This document shows positions 28,007 through 28,230 of a stretch of 28,230 nucleotides of DNA, in pieces. The stretch comes from Mycoemilia scoparia (Eukaryota; Kickxellomycota; Kickxellomycetes; Kickxellales; Kickxellaceae). The notes under the pieces are model-generated. The model had not been told where the DNA came from. It did no database searches and saw only the letters and a list, made by a program, of their open reading frames with translations. A program made the position numbers and the translations under genes. How positions within the stretch are numbered: position 1 is the first letter of the stretch; every line of letters starts with the position of its first letter. The stretch covers positions 1 to 28,230 of the forward strand of contig JANBPU010000206.1 in assembly GCA_027575805.1 (NCBI GenBank). Reading direction: 5' to 3'.

Positions 28007-28230
28007 ATGGCTGGCATTGAGCATTCTAAAAGCAAGGAAACGAGTCCGGAAAGGACAGATGGTAAGGTATGCCATATGCCAACATTGATCTAAACTAGTG
28101 AATTTGTACTAACACCTGACCAACACACTTTAGCTTCTGCTGACAATAGTCCGGTGAGATGTGAAAAGCGAAAGGCTGCTGCTGAAACTATCTATGAGCA
28201 TGAAGCCAGTCCAAAAAAGAAGAATAGAAA
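28007..28230 (+). CDS. 5' part of an unidentified gene, two exons, runs off the window
   Basis: Exon 1 (28007-28061) encodes MAGIEHSKSKETSPERTD; exon 2 starts at 28134 and stays open to the window end, giving SADNSPVRCEKRKAAAETIY then a basic KKKNRK. The intron 28062-28133 (72 bp) has donor GTAAGG, a perfect TACTAAC branch site and acceptor ACACTTTAG, and splicing keeps the frame (GAT-GCT junction). Without splicing the frame stops at 28091-28093. The N-terminal sequence is hydrophilic, Ser/Lys/Glu-rich and probably disordered; the basic cluster could be a nuclear localisation signal. The frame is open upstream to an ATG at 27890, so an earlier start is possible. Function cannot be assigned from about 50 residues. 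Confidence 0.6.
28062..28133 (+). other. Intron of the partial gene
   Basis: 72 bp with donor GTAAGG, branch TACTAAC at about 28117-28123 and acceptor TTTAG. It has the short, canonical fungal layout. Confidence 0.7.

Overview
The window looks like a nuclear chromosomal segment of a fungus, probably an early-diverging (zygomycete-grade) lineage. The evidence is spliceosomal introns with GTAAGT-like donors and TACTAAC-like branch sites, a PH-CRIB-kinase p21-activated kinase of the Cla4 type, a Chs5 exomer protein, a PDCD2/Tsr4 protein, and small secreted proteins with Kex2-like dibasic sites. It is AT-rich with long intergenic spacers full of trinucleotide microsatellites. The phylum assignment is inference; no rRNA or tRNA gene was seen that could settle it.

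Layout. From 1 to about 11.3 kb every credible gene is on the minus strand: a 388-aa protein of unknown function (601-1767), a 113-aa secreted propeptide-like protein (3287-3628), a 967-aa disordered Ser/Asn-rich protein (4909-7812), and a tandem pair of small secreted paralogues (9838-10173 and 11021-11275). From 11.3 to 15.2 kb there is no convincing gene. A three-exon PDCD2/TSR4 gene lies at 15183-16872 (minus). A spacer of about 4.3 kb follows; its right third is C-rich and looks like a long transcribed leader. It leads into CLA4 (21188-23406, plus), which has one 5'UTR intron and one coding intron. CHS5 (24532-25431, plus), a TatD-family metallohydrolase (26183-27142, plus) and the first two exons of an unidentified gene (28007 to the window end, plus) complete the segment.

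Repeats. I see at least six copies of a MITE-like family of about 120 bp (family A). It has terminal inverted repeats beginning ATATGGGCAATAATTTTTGAAGG, and two copies carry clean 4-bp target duplications. A second dispersed family of about 85 bp (family B) has four copies, two of them just beyond a family A copy.

Functional themes. CLA4 (polarity and septation kinase), CHS5 (export of chitin synthase to the plasma membrane) and the secreted proteins all touch morphogenesis and the cell surface, but nothing indicates a coordinated cluster. The most novel-looking items are the two-member secreted protein family, the MITE family, a probable GC-AG intron in TSR4, and an abrupt reversal of C/G strand bias inside both CHS5 and the TatD gene.
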